The translations under genes were made by a program, and so were the position numbers. From assembly GCF_003255815.1 (NCBI RefSeq), contig NC_037670.1:23843459-23907458 (forward strand): DNA of 64,000 bases, read 5' to 3'. Each line of letters starts with the position of its first letter. Position 1 is the first letter of the stretch. The notes under the pieces were generated by a model. It searched no databases. It saw only the letters and a list, made by a program, of their open reading frames with translations, and was not told the DNA's origin. The DNA comes from Theropithecus gelada. Taxonomy: Eukaryota; Chordata; Mammalia; Primates; Cercopithecidae. Shown in pieces: positions 21,676 to 33,471 of the stretch.

Positions 21676-22974
21676 GTGACACTCCTGGGCTCCTCAGAGC
21701 TATTTTGTCAGCCGATGAGGAGGCTCGCAGGTCCGGCCGCTTCTGTTGTTGCTTGTTTTATCTCCATGGTGGGGGGCAGGTCCTGTCAGGGAGCTGGCGG
21801 CCTGTACTTGTTTTCCATTTTGTGTGGACATCACACAGCTCTTTGAACAAAGCAAGAGTCTCACTCATAGCTTCTTGTGTTCTGAGATGTACTTAGATCC
21901 TTAAGCAGCGTCTGTGTGGACGTGGCACAGCGAGAAGGCATTTGGACTCCTCTTCTGGGCCTTGTTTATTTTGTGGTGCTGAGGGGAGGGCAGGGCGAGA
22001 AGGGGGATGTTGTCTTTGACACGCAGCACAGGCCATGAGGCTGGCTCGTCCCACACTGTAGCGCAGGGACCAGGGCAGGGGAGGACCTTTTATCTGTTGC
22101 TCCTGACTCCCTGGTTCTGTCCTAACAGCAGCAGGGTGGGGACTGCTGAGGATTCAAGAAAAATCTGCATTCAAAGCTCCAGGAAGGATCTGGGCTGTGT
22201 ATTGAGAAACAAGGACCTTCAGGGACTGTCTGGTGGGGCGAGCTTTGCATGGTGAGGTCTTGGGGTGTGCTGGGGTTTTGATCGCCATCCAAAGTCTTCA
22301 TGCATTTGAAGTTTTATAGCCCAGTAATCCGAGGGGGCTGTTTCCTCCCACACAGTCTGCCCATTTAGGGCTGCTGAGGGGGAGCAGGCCTGTGGCAGAA
22401 CGATGCCAGCCGCCTCCTCAGGGCCATGCATTACAAGGGAAAGGCTGAGCCGCCATCTGGGCACGATGCTCGGAGGGACTCCTTCTGCTCAGGGCTGCGC
22501 TTCACTGTCCAAAATGAGCACCAGCCTTTCAGCATAACAGTGCACAGCCCAGGATTCTGGAAGGTTCTGATTCTCACAAACCCCAGACCTTGTTCATGCC
22601 AAGTGAGCGCTTCAGGATTTTTCCATGGTGCCAACCAGGCCCTTGACCTTGCAGAGTGTGAGTCCCAGAAGCCAACGGGGTCACTGCATGTAGACCAATG
22701 ACTTCTCCTTACAGACCACACGTGCAGGGCCCAGCACCTAGGCTGCAAACTCAAGGAGGCCCTCACATTCAGGGTGTGCACGTCTGCACTTCCCTGCTTC
22801 CTACACCTCACCCCTTCCCAGCCTAGACCATGTGCTGTCCATTCAGCATGCATTTATTGAGGGTCCATTCTGTGGCTGGCTATCTGCTGGGGTCACAGAG
22901 GTTGAGGAAACTCAATTTCTGCCTCTGCATGACTTACAATTCATTTGGGGAGGCCATATGTCTACCAGTATATT
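21676..22974. other. Unique sequence, no gene recognised
   Basis: About 1.3 kb without a recognised repeat. A 140-aa minus-strand frame (22431-22853) has no recognisable domain. Confidence 0.35.
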
Positions 22975-23367
22975 AGGGTGCTCCAGAGAAACAGAACGGA
23001 TAGGATATCTCCTTTCTCTCTCTCTTTTAAGGAATTGGATCATGCAATTATGAGAGCTGGCAAGTCTGAATTCTTCAGGGCAGGCCCATTGGCTGGAGAG
23101 CCAGGGAAGAGTTGATGTCTAAAGACGATTGCCTGGCAGAATTCTGTCTTCCTCTAGGGACCTCCATCTTTTCTCTTATGACCTTCAATGGATTGAATGA
23201 GGCCCACTCTCATTATGGAGGGTAATGTAATTTGCTTTACTCAAAGCCTGTTGACTTAAATGTTAATCCCATCTAAAACATATCTTCACAGTAACCTCTA
23301 GACTGGTGTTTGACCTAACAACTGGTCACCATGGCCTAGCCAAGTTGACATATAAAATCAACCATTG
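22975..23367 (-). mobile_element. MLT2-like ERVL LTR, antisense
   Basis: It begins 'tattagggtgctccagagaaacagaac', then 'aggaattggatcatgcaat', 'gagagctggcaagtctg', 'tattatggagggtaatg'-type text, and ends 'gcctagccaagttgacatataaaatcaacc'. The sense strand would start 'ggttgattttatatgtcaac'. The order is that of an MLT2-group LTR, with the family name from memory. A short CT-rich run stands where the usual AT microsatellite lies. Confidence 0.65.
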
Positions 23368-23643
23368 CAACCAGTAACTACTAAAAAAACTCAAATGCAA
23401 TAAATGCATGATTGCACTGGAAGTATGCAGTGGCCCAAGGACCAGTGTCTGTGGGGACTGGGAAAAACTGCATGGAAGAGAAGATAACTTGGAGAAGGAG
23501 GAGGAGATGCCATTAGGCCTAATGTGGTGTGTGGTGGGGAGGCGCTCCTGGCCTCTGTCCTTCATCCCCAGCCCTTGTCTTTGGCATGGATCACCAAGAG
23601 AATTGGGGATAGGAAAGACCCTGGGTGGGCTGTTGTGTGTGAG

Positions 23644-23737
23644 GGGCCCAGAGGTCCTCGTGAGGCTGTGCTATGCATGAAAAATCCACAGGGCCCAGAG
23701 GTCCTCGTGAGGCTGTGCTATGCATGAAAAATCCACA
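23644..23737. repeat. Perfect 47-bp tandem duplication
   Basis: The unit starting 'gggcccagaggtcctcgtga' and ending 'gaaaaatccaca' occurs at 23644-23690 and again at 23691-23737 with no mismatch. The identity suggests a recent event. Confidence 0.97.
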
Positions 23738-25494
23738 GTCGGCTCCAGTGCTGGGCTTTTGAGCCTGGACCTGGAGGGTTGAGATCGCAGCATCTTGAGC
23801 CTGGGTCAAGCTCCTTGCAGGAGAAGCCCTGAGCTCTTCTGAGACATCCTCAGGAAACATGCAGTGCAGCCCTGCTGGAGGCCAGAGTTGGGGTAAGGCT
23901 CTTGGAAAGCTGCTGCAGCTCCCCACAAAGCCTGGCCATGTTCTAACAGCTCTGCTGCCTCCCCAGGGGCTGGAATGCACCACTCCCGGTGGGGGTGGAG
24001 ACTTAGGAATAATATTCACGTTGATTGATGGCATAGTGGCCTGCGTGGGTGGCTCATTCCTGCTGCACTGTCCTCAGTGAGCAAGGCACCAGGGGGATCA
24101 TCTCCAGATGCCCAAAACCAGGGAGATGGAAAACATATCCCTGGGCGAAGCGTGATGTGGGTTTCTCACTTCCCCTGGGAGCTGGCTGTGGGTCACACGA
24201 TGTGTGCACAGAAAACACTCGGGCTTTCTGGGCGGGTCCGGCCGTGTTATTTGGAGGCCGTTCAATACCTTCACAGCGAGGTTTCATTTTCCACTCACGG
24301 AGGGCCCAGAGCTCTCCAGGCTGCAGGGTAACATATCTGCTATCGTTGAAGGGACCAGACACTCACTGAACACTCAACCCTTGGGTGGAAACTACCTCAC
24401 AGGCTGCGGGTGGAGCGCAGGGGCAGGCCCCAGCAGGAGGTCCCGTCCCAAGCATGGGGTTTAGAATGACAGCTCCCTGGCAGGGGGCTGCGCTGAGGTC
24501 GGCAAGCTTGACTGTGGCACTCACTGACTTGGAATGTCAACCCCCCAAGGGGGGGCTGTGCCTCCCAACACACACAGGGGGATCGGCAGTGTGGGGAGGG
24601 GAGGAGAGACCTGTGGAAATGACCACATGGCTGAGCTGGCCTGGTGTGTCTTGGGTTCAGGGTTCACTCGTGGGGGCTTCTGACATCTGCACTGTTTTTC
24701 CACCTGGGGGTGCCTTTGGCAGCTAAAAAAACACTACCTGAAAGGTCTTCTCGTGTTCAGGCCTTATGGTTTGCAGAGGGCAGTTTAATCCGTGAAGCAA
24801 TAGTGACTCATGAGAATGCATTCGATGTCACTGAACGCATTCAATGTCCAAGCCCAACGTCTGGTCTCACCATGTCCTGGGTTAAGTGCAAACCTTGGGA
24901 TGCAGGTGGTTAAGTGGTCTGTGATGGACCCCGTCTGTGCTGGAGGAATGTTTGCCTTATTCTGGGAACTTCTTGAATCTGCAATGACCCTTAATGATCC
25001 CCTACAGAAGAAATCATTGTTCCCCTGAGAGCTGTGTTCTACGGTCTTTGTGAATGACTTTCATTTTTGATGAATTGTAGCTGAGTATACAGAGTATTTG
25101 CCATGACATTTTCCTTGGAGTGGGGTAAACTTGTCCTAAGCCATCTCTGGTAGACTCATCTGTTCCTTCCTGTGCCTGTCATAGTGCGTCCAAGGTGGTT
25201 TATGTAAGTCTCTTACTGACTCTTAATGTCCCTCTCAGAAATTAGCCAGGTCAATATGACTGTTCTCAGGAGAACACTCTTTTATTTACCCCGGGCCCTT
25301 ATCTAGAAATCTAAAGTAGCATAGAGTGGTTTCCTGTGTCCAGTTCAGCCCCCCAGTGCAGTGCCTGGCCCGGGTGCTACTGGCAGAATGCACTTCAGTT
25401 TCTGTAGCCAGGTGTTCCTCTTTCAAGGAACACACTGAAATTCAGGGCACATTCTGGATCATTTTGAGAGAGGGAAAAAAAACTACCTGAATGA
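23738..25494. other. Unique sequence, no gene recognised
   Basis: About 1.75 kb. Frames of 80-147 aa occur on both strands over the same bases with no recognisable domain. A small local near-duplication occurs near 24815-24845 ('gcattcgatgtcactgaa' and 'gcattcaatgtccaag'). Confidence 0.35.
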
Positions 25495-25655
25495 GGAGAC
25501 CTGGTTTGAGTCCTGCTGCTGCTATAGAAGACCTCAGAGAAGTTAGTTTTTTGCCTTCCCTGTGCCTCAGTTTCCTCACTATAAAGGAGTGACCAGTGCC
25601 TGTACCATGAGGTCATTGTGAGAATTGGACAAAAGGATATATAAGAAATAATATC
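25495..25655 (+). mobile_element. MIR (tRNA-derived SINE)
   Basis: The core matches the MIR pattern: 'tttgagtcctgctgctgc', 'tgcctcagtttcctcac', 'taaaggagtgacc' and 'ggtcattgtgagaattgga'. It is strongly diverged. Confidence 0.7.
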
Positions 25656-25744
25656 AACCGGTAGAAATGTTGTAAGGTTATTATTATTCTCATGGTCTTA
25701 TCTCCTCTGATGGCACAACTTTTTTTTCTGGAAAACTTTTTCTT

Positions 25745-26040
25745 GGCTGGGTGTGGTGGCTCACGCCTGTAATCCTAGCACTTTGGGAGGCTAAGGTGGG
25801 TGGATCATTTGAGGTCAGGGGTTCGAGACCAGCCTGGCCAACATGGTGAAACCCCACTTCTACTAAAAAAAAATTAGCCGAGCATGGTGATGGGTGGCTG
25901 TAATTCCAGCTACTTGGGAGGCTGAAGCAGGAGAATCATTTGAACCCGGGAGGCGGAGGTTGCAGTGAGCCGAGATGGCGCCATTGCACTCCAGCCTGGG
26001 CAACAGAGCGAGACTCTGTCTCAAAACAAAAAAAACAAAA
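25745..26040 (+). mobile_element. Alu element (AluS-like), plus strand
   Basis: 'ggctgggtgtggtggctcacgcc' to 'gcgagactctgtctc', followed by an 'aaaacaaaaaaaac' tail. A short shared 'tttttctt' flanks it at 25737-25744 and after the tail, so the target duplication is probable but imperfect. Confidence 0.94.
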
Positions 26041-26139
26041 ACATTTTTCTTATGTTGAGCAGAAATCAGCTTCCTTATGTCTTATATCCATTAGACCTAG
26101 TTGTTAGCTTTGGAGCAGAAAAAGTAACTCCTAACTCTT

Positions 26140-26440
26140 TTTTTTTTTTTTTTTTTTTGAGACGGAGTCTTGCTCTGTCGCCCAGCCCGGAGTGCAATGG
26201 CCGGATCTCAGCTCACTGCAAGCTCCACCTCCCGGGTTTACGCCATTCTCCTGCCTCAGCCTCCTGAGTAGCTGGGACTACAGGCGCCCGCCACCTCGCC
26301 CGGCTAGTTTTTTGTATTTTTTTAGTAGAGACGGGGTTTCACCGTGTTAGCCAGGATGGTCTTGATCTCCTGACCTCGTGATCCGCCCGTCTCGGCCTCC
26401 CAAAGTGCTGGGATTACAGGCTTGAGCCACTGCGCCCAGC
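26140..26440 (-). mobile_element. AluY, Old World monkey (YR-type) subfamily
   Basis: A young full-length Alu with a 17-bp perfect target duplication, 'agtaactcctaactctt', at 26123-26139 and 26441-26457. Diagnostic changes relative to human AluY on the plus strand are 'ggccggatctcagctcac', 'gggtttacgccattctcc', 'gccacctcgcccggctagtt', 'gtattttttagtag' and 'caggcttgagccactg'. I recall this combination from cercopithecid AluY subfamilies, so it is the best species clue in the window. Confidence 0.93.
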
Positions 26441-26457
26441 AGTAACTCCTAACTCTT

Positions 26458-28144
26458 ATTCCAAGTGACATTCTTCCGGATCCATGAGAGCTTTCCCGTC
26501 CATCCACATCACCTCTGTCCATACTAACGCCTGACCCCCTCTGCTATCCCAGTGCCATTTCAATGCCTGGCATTATCTGGGCTGCTTAAAAGGTTGTGCC
26601 CAGAAGAGAGGAGAATTCTCCAAGCAGATGTAGTATGTGCAGCTGTGTTCTTAGAGGCCTTTACTGTGTATTTTCCCTGCCTGTTAAATTGTAGGATTCT
26701 GAATGGCAGAGCTCCTTTCTGTCATCTATCTTTTCTCTTGCATTCCAATGCCAGGTAAAATTATTTTTAATATTGGATAAATAAAACGTGTCATGGGCAA
26801 TAATAATGATTCGCTTCAAGAGAGTGGTAAGTTGAAGCTAGTTTCTGAGAAAGGATTGTTGAATATTTGGAAATTTTGAGATCTGGTTGTTAAATGACTG
26901 AGAACTTCAAATTAGCCATGGTGGGAATATTTACACTTTGGAAATTGGCAAATGCTACAAATGAGGATTTTGTTTTTCCTCCCAGAGAGCTGGTTTGCCA
27001 GCACAGCACTGCTTTAAGATGAGAAAACCTCCTATCAATCATTCCTAGAGAAAAATGACATTGACTCTCCCCTACCCCTTGTTCAGAGGATAAAATTTAA
27101 CTATGGTTTTTTTTTTTTTTTTTTGGCTTCCTGGAATATTGTTTTCTCAAGAAAGAATACAAAGTAACCCTGGGCTAAAGATGGGCAACTGGAAAGAATG
27201 ATAATGTTTCCAGGCACATGGAACCCATCCTCCTTCTCCTCCTTTTCTCAGGAAAGCTTTGGTTCAGCCAGAAAATCTGGCTGAGAAAAATGTAAGACTT
27301 TGCAGACACTCCTCAGAATTTTAAACCATAAGTTTTACTGTCATCATTTTAGACACTTATTTGCTTTAAAGAAACTGTGGAGCAAGAATGTGAAATTCAG
27401 TTAACATTTAGGTCTTTTTTTTAAATTTTATTTTTAAAATAACTTGCCATTTGGGAAGGCGATAAAGAGTGTTAATCTCAATTGCTTGGCTGAATGTCTT
27501 AGCAAAGTTTTAACTCTGCCAGTTCCAAGATTAGGTGCAGTGTTTCTCAAGGCATAATTTATTTTTGAAATGCTCCTTGGGTTCTGAAATTTCAGCATGC
27601 CAATGCTAAACTATTCCTTGAGGGAGAACCACTCTTCCTGAAGAGTCTCCAAGGCCTAATGTTGCTGAGCTTGACTGATAGGCAAAACATCGACAGCCTT
27701 AATTTTTTCTTTTCAAAACATGTTTAACTTCAGTAAACCTTAAGCCAAGCCTCTTGCAGATGGCAGACAGCTTAATTGCTGTGGTAACCTTGTCTGACGT
27801 TTTTTGGAAACTTTGGGTGTTATAATAATCCATCGAACCCAGAGAAAATAGATTTCAACCCACACAAAGACATGCATATGGCTTAGAACCTCAACTTGGC
27901 TGCTGAGGTTTTGTCCAAGCGTGTTTCTTTTTTTCCCTTCCCTTTCCAGCCTTTCTGGTACAGCTTGCAAGTCCAGCATGTATTGTTTGGACAGCAAATC
28001 AAGAGAGGCCCAAGATGAAATGAATCAGCATTACTGTTTCTTCCCCTAACCCATCTGCCTTCCCGGAAAGTCTGAGATGTGGATGGTAAGAACAGTTGAC
28101 TGTATTAATGTATTATCTTTATTTTTTGGCCTGTTTTGGGCCCA
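26458..28144. other. Unique sequence, no gene recognised
   Basis: AT-rich, about 1.7 kb, with a T17 run near 27107-27124. No repeat family or coding exon recognised. Confidence 0.35.
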
Positions 28145-28740
28145 TTTTGAAAAGCTTTATTGATATATAATTGATACACACAAATCGTATATAATGTGTA
28201 CATTTGGATGAGTTTGGACAAATGCATGTAACCAAGGTATCATCACCACAATCAAGGTACTATGCATATCTATCACCTCCAGAAATCTCTTTGTGGTGTG
28301 TGTGTGTGTGTGTGTGAACACTTAACCTGAGGTCTGTCCTTTTAATATATGGTAAAGTGTGCAATACAGTATTGTTAACTCTAGGTTCTATGTTGTAGAG
28401 CAGGTCTCCAGAATATATTCATCTTGTATAACTGAAACTTTTACCTGTTGATGTTGCCTATTTTTGCAGTTGGGTTTTACATCCTTTCCTTATTTGTTTG
28501 CAAGATAGCTTTACATTTTCTGAATATGTCCTGTCTTAGATACATGAATTTCAAAATCTTCCAGTTTGTGGCTTCCCTTTTGTTTCTCTTAACAGCTTTT
28601 TTATGTCTATATCATCTCTCTCTATATATGTCTTCTTTGATTTTTCTCAGCAATGTTTATGAGTTTATTTAGGAGGTTTTACACATCTTTTATTAGATTT
28701 ATTCCTAGACATTTGATAGTTTACTTATTTTTAAATTTAA
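28145..28740 (-). mobile_element. Ancient L1M 3' UTR and ORF2 fragment, antisense
   Basis: The left part has 'aaaagctttattgatatataattgat', 'aaggtatcatcaccacaatc' and 'gcaatacagtattgttaactctagg', typical antisense L1M 3' sequence. The right part has 'ccagtttgtggcttcccttttg' and 'tttattcctagacatttgatag', antisense ORF2. A (GT)n run at 28294-28316 lies inside. Confidence 0.65.
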
Positions 28741-28789
28741 CAGATGGTTTGTGCCTCTAGGTTAATGTACACTGTCAATCCTTGGGGCG

Positions 28790-28890
28790 GCACCAGTTGT
28801 GTACTGCATGCAATAATGCATTAGCTGTGCATTACAATAGGGCACTGGCTGTGTATTGCCATAGTGCACTAGCTGTGTATCACAATTGCA
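28790..28890. repeat. Imperfect ~32-bp tandem repeat
   Basis: Units of the form 'gcattagctgtgcattacaat', 'gcactggctgtgtattgccat' and 'gcactagctgtgtatcacaat' recur three times. Divergence between units is moderate. Confidence 0.6.
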
Positions 28891-29334
28891 ATCTACATCT
28901 TCCTTGATCATGATCCATGTGCCAGGCACCCACAGACACGTTTTCTTGGGCAATGCATTTTTTCTTCCATATCCCTGTATAACATATAGGATATTTTCTG
29001 AATGAATGATTACAGAATTACAGAATTTGTAATTTTGGGGATATGAGAAAAAATTCATCACGAAAGCTGCAATTAGTTCTTGCAGCTAAGATCACTGCCA
29101 TCTTAAGGGCAAAGTTAAAAGTAAAACTCAGTGGAGAGTATCCTTGTTTATGTCAATGACCATGGGCTATGAAGTTTGATGACTTTTTCTCAGCTGTGTT
29201 TATAAACACTGGCAAACACACTGTAGCATGGAGAGTAGCCAACTGAAACATGTTTGTACTTCAAATGGATTTATTTTCACCAGTTCCCCACACATGTGAC
29301 ATGTGACACAGTGCCTCCTGAAGAGTTCTGTTTA

Positions 29335-29515
29335 GACCAGAGCTTCTCAACTTTGAACAGACAGCAGCCACTGGAGAGCTCACGAGAATCCATAGTCCTG
29401 GGCCCCTTATCCAGAGGTGGACTGATCAGTATTCGTGGGACCAGTTAATCTACTTTTTGAACATGTATCCTGAATGATTGTGAGGGAGGTAGTATGGGGA
29501 CCGCACACTGTGAAC
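29335..29515. mobile_element. hAT-Charlie-type MITE fragment (MER20/MER58-like)
   Basis: 'agagcttctcaactttgaac' at the left, 'gtcctgggccccttatccaga' in the middle and 'gaccgcacactgtgaac' at the right follow the order of small hAT elements with 'ggttctcaaactt' ends. Family assignment is uncertain. Confidence 0.42.
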
Positions 29516-29529
29516 TCCTGGCATTATTA

Positions 29530-29632
29530 TGGAAGCTCAGTTGTGTCACATACTAGCTGTGTGACCTTGAGTAAGTCACTCTATTTCACTAAGCCCTAGT
29601 TTCTAAATTTTCAAGAGGTGACAATAGTGTAT
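29530..29632 (+). mobile_element. MIR
   Basis: 'tcacatactagctgtgtgaccttgagtaagtcac' is the highly conserved MIR core, followed by degraded 'cctagtttctaaattttc'. Confidence 0.75.
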
Positions 29633-29639
29633 GAATTGG

Positions 29640-30030
29640 GTTGCTTTCAGCTGCAACTAACAGAAAACCTGATTTCATCTGGCTTCAACAATAACGGGAT
29701 TTTACTGGTCTTGGCAATTTAGGAGCTCGATTTTAGAAGAACAGTAGATGTATTAATCAGCATCGTGAGCACTAGAAGCATGGAGGCATAACGCCACGAT
29801 GTACACCTCTTGCTCACCGACAATTCAATGCAGCTAGCTGGGGTCCTTCTCCATTCCTGATGCAGAGATGCGGGTTCCTGCCCTCTTGTTTTCCCCATCT
29901 CAGCACCTGGCTACTAAGAGCATCGTGGGAGGGGGAGACCTGCCTTAGCCAAGAAGTGACACATACCACTGTCATTTACAATTTAGTGGCCAGACCTAGT
30001 CATATGGCTCCAATCTAACTGCAAGGACAT
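29640..30030. other. Degenerate old interspersed repeat
   Basis: 'cagctgcaactaacagaaaacctgatttcatctggcttcaacaataa' and 'gtggccagacctagtcatatggc' resemble a mammalian-wide repeat, but I cannot name the family. No gene. Confidence 0.3.
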
Positions 30031-33009
30031 CTGGTCTCCAGAACTGAGACAATAACCCACCCAATCTGGGGCACTTTGGTATGGCAGCCCTAGTGGCTTA
30101 AGGCACGTGGCAAGCACATGGGATATTTGATGAGTACTAACTGCTTCTGCCAAGCTGAGCTTGAGGTATAATGGCACCAGGCTCTGGTTCTGTCTCTCTG
30201 TGGTTCTTTTGCCTCTGCCCTGCCCTGCATCATGAATTGGCTTTGTTGGATGAATTGGCTCAGGTTGGCTTCCCTCCTGATTGCAAGAGGATGTCCAGGG
30301 GCATCCAGGCTTCACATCCTCCTATTAATATTTGGGGAGAGAGGTGGTGTTTCCTCCTCTATCCAAAACAGCTCTTGAGCTCTTGAGACTGACTTAGGAC
30401 ACACGCTGTCCACCCTGGACGCAGTTGGGGTCGATCTTTGGTGCTAAGGATAGGGCCAACCTCATCCTAATCAGAATGCAATGCTTGGGAAGGAAAGGAA
30501 TGGATGTGGGGAGGCTGCAACGATCCCCACACCACATACCGACATCCCAGGGATGGTCGTGAGCTCTAAAAAAGCAGATCCTGCCAAAGCACTTGGCTAG
30601 TGGCTGGAAACTTGTAAGGTCTCAGTAAACATCAGCTGTGATGATGATTATTTAACGAAAAGTCTTGTTAGACATTGGGGCACAAACAAGATTGTCCTTA
30701 AACCTGAGTTGGTGAAGGTGATGCCAGCTGCTAGAACACGTAGTTCCCACATTTGGGATCTTTCATGCTGAGAGGTGGAACTGAGAGAGTGGCTGAGGGA
30801 CCCAGGGTTCCATGTCATTCATCCTGTGGTCCACTGTGGTGCCCCGGCCTCCCTTGCTTCCTGCTGGGTGGTGGAGGAAGGGAGGAGGAAGGGTTCTATA
30901 GCAGCTTCTTATGGGCCAGTGTGGATATGGCTTCCTTGCTTTCAGCCCATTCCGTAAGAGACACCTGCCCTCAACTTCCAGGAAGGCTGGGAGATGAAGT
31001 CCAGCCTGTGCCCAGGAAGTAGAGGGCAGAGTTTGAGGACACAAGGTAGCGGAGAGATTCTCTCTTGACTCTGCAGACCTGGAGCTTCCAAAGCCCCTCC
31101 TTCACTCATTCAGCAAGGGCTTAGCGAGAGGATGAGGGGCACGGCCCGCCTTTGGGGAGCTCCCGTTCTCAGCCCACCCCTGGTTAGGGCCCCCAGGGGA
31201 GCCAGGGCCTTGTTGGGCAGACACGGGTCTCCCTGCTACCTTGCACACCCCATGGGAACAGAAGAATCTATGGAAGGTGGCGCCTGCTGGGCGTAGGGGT
31301 AGGAGGAGCCAAGGAAGGAACCAGCTCATGCCAAGAGGTAGAGATTGGACCTTTGACCAGACTTGGGCCCGATATGAGCCGAGACAGCCCTGGAGCTGAA
31401 GCCTCAGGTTGGGGAAGGCCGTGAGTGGGGTCGTACCTCAGTGGGGAGGGTGGGCTATGAGAGAGTGCACAGCTGGAGCGGGCGCCCGAGGAGGCATTTA
31501 TTAATGAGTTCCATCCTCCATCCTGTTTCTCATCCAAGTGGTTTTGTGCTTCCACACCCCATGGCCGTTGGGTCACTAGATTGGGATTGATGGCGTGGAC
31601 TCTAAATTAGTAGTTCCATATCCGTAGGCTCTAAGAAAAGCTTTTCTTTTTGTCATGTATTTACTCACATGCTGTAGACAGCACCAGTTGAACACAGATG
31701 GAACCCCGAGGCTCCGAGCTTGCTGGACTTGCTTCGGCCTCCGCAGTACCTTGGTGCCAGGATTCTGAAGGAAAACCACGCCACCAACAGCACTTGCCCC
31801 TGGGGCTGGGTCTCCACGGGCAGCCCCATGTTTATCCTCTTTGTTTCTTAACCACCCATCTCTCGCTGCCTCCATCAAAGCCATGTGTAACCAGATGTCC
31901 TTTATTTCCTTAAATACTCTCAAGTATTTGTTCTCGTTCAGGAGAACCGTCCCTGCAGAAATCACTTCTCCCAGGGCACAGGGGTGGGTGTTGGCGACCT
32001 GCTTGCCTTCCCACTGCCTTCTCCAGGAAAGGCAAGGACGTGGAGTCCCTTCACAGAAAACAAACTCTCCACGTAGGAGCAGGAAAAGGTTCATTTTCAT
32101 TCGGAAGCTTTGGACTGAGAGCCAGGGAGAGTCCCAGGAACAAAGACTTAAGCAGCAAGAAACCAGATTTTAAAGCATAGAGGCAGCCTTTCTGGGGTTC
32201 AGGAGCCCAGAGGCATCTTCCAGCACCAGGCTGCCTTCCCTCTCTCTGCTTGGCCACCTCTGTGGAGTGGGTGCTTTCTAGGCATATCTTTTGCTGGTTG
32301 AAAGAAGGCTGCTGCTGCTCCATTCATCACCTCTACACTCAGCCTGTTTAGAGTCAGACCTATTTCTCCTCACCTGCCTCTCTTTATCAGGGAAGAAAAC
32401 TTTTCTAGATATCACTGCCACTCCCCAGGTTTCTTCCAGCACACCCACCATGCTCACCCAATCCACACCCCCTCGACTCGACTCCCCACGTGCTGTACAC
32501 AGGCCACGGTGGGCTCTTCCTCAGGCTCGCCCAGGTTCCCATCTGCTAGGTGCCTTCCTCTTCCTCTTCCACCTTTTCTGAGCTGAAGGCTGGAACTCTC
32601 CTTGGGGCTTGCAATTTCCTCTACTCTATGCCGGGAAAGCAGGCTACAGGCCCGGATGCTCCAGGGCTCCAGGTATCTCTCTGGATGTTGTTAAAGGCCC
32701 TGCGCTCCAACCATCGAGGTGTGGGGAGGTCAGGTTTTCACTTGCTCCTGCTCTCCATTCTCCTGGGATCAGCCAAACAGAGGCTGAGTTTCTAACATCC
32801 TTTGACCTTCTGGCGTCCTACCTGTGGCTGGGCCTTTCCCGTGGGAGGAAGTCCTCCTACCCCAGGGAAGAACCTCGCTGAGCTGGTGCTTCTCTGCTTG
32901 CTCTCAGTGTGCTAAGGAACTTAGAAAATTCTCCTCCTTGGTGAGAACTGGCTTTCACGTGACAGTCATGCCGAGATGCAAACAGATTCCCGCTTGACAG
33001 CCCCAGTTG
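30031..33009. other. Unique sequence, no gene recognised
   Basis: About 3 kb of largely unique DNA. A degraded MIR-like tail may lie near 30590-30655 ('aggtctcagtaaacatcagctg'). The longest frame is 174 aa on minus (31576-32100). It has no signal peptide, domain or repeat signature that I recognise, and it is crossed by frames on the other strand, so I do not call it a gene. Confidence 0.35.
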
Positions 33010-33115
33010 AGGCAAGACTTCGTTATTAAGTAAAATAAGTGCGAGGCACGTAGAAGAGTGGCTGGCATGCAGGATCACTTGACACACAGTTGCTGCTGTC
33101 ACTGTGATGATTGTT
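33010..33115 (+). mobile_element. Possible MIR 3' end
   Basis: 'taaaataagtgcgaggcacgtag' followed by 'gtggctggcatgcagga' and 'gctgctgtcactgtgatgat' resembles the end of MIR/L2 ('...agtgcctggcacatagtaag...'). Low certainty. Confidence 0.35.
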
Positions 33116-33396
33116 AGTGAGCTAACTGAGCTTCAGGTCAGAATCAGTCCTGTCCTGAGGTCTGGACAAGAAGGGCCTCACCTTGGCCTCCCATGGGGCC
33201 AGGAGCCTGTGGGGCTCAGAGGACATACCCCACCCTCACTTCCCTTCTAGACCGTGCTCCTGGTACTTGGGACTCTGGAATTCCCGCTCAAATGGTCCAA
33301 AGACAGCTTCTTCCCAGGATCCATCCTCCCAAGAGCAAACTTGCAGCTGGTTGTGCACTGTTAGGCCCAAGGGGTAGCCAAGGAGTGGCCAAAGGG

Positions 33397-33471
33397 TAGC
33401 AATGAAGCGGAGATGGCAAAGGGTAGCAATGAAGCGGAGATGGCAAAGGGTTGCAATGAAGCGGAGATGGC
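33397..33471. repeat. 27-bp minisatellite, about 2.8 copies
   Basis: The unit 'tagcaatgaagcggagatgg' plus 'caaaggg' repeats at 33397-33423, 33424-33450 (identical) and 33451-33471 (one change, partial). The unit is nine codons long, so frames across it repeat (M-K-R-R-W-Q-R-V-A on plus). I take that as a consequence of unit length and not as evidence of coding. Confidence 0.93.

Noticed and set aside
23644..23737. Possible CRISPR-like or regulatory direct repeats
   Set aside because: Only two directly abutting copies with no spacer, in a primate genome. It is a simple tandem duplication.
31576..32100. 174-aa minus-strand frame starting M-K-M-N-L-F-L-L-L
   Set aside because: The start looks vaguely signal-like, but there is no cleavage site, no domain and no supporting gene structure. 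Overlapping plus-strand frames are nearly as long.
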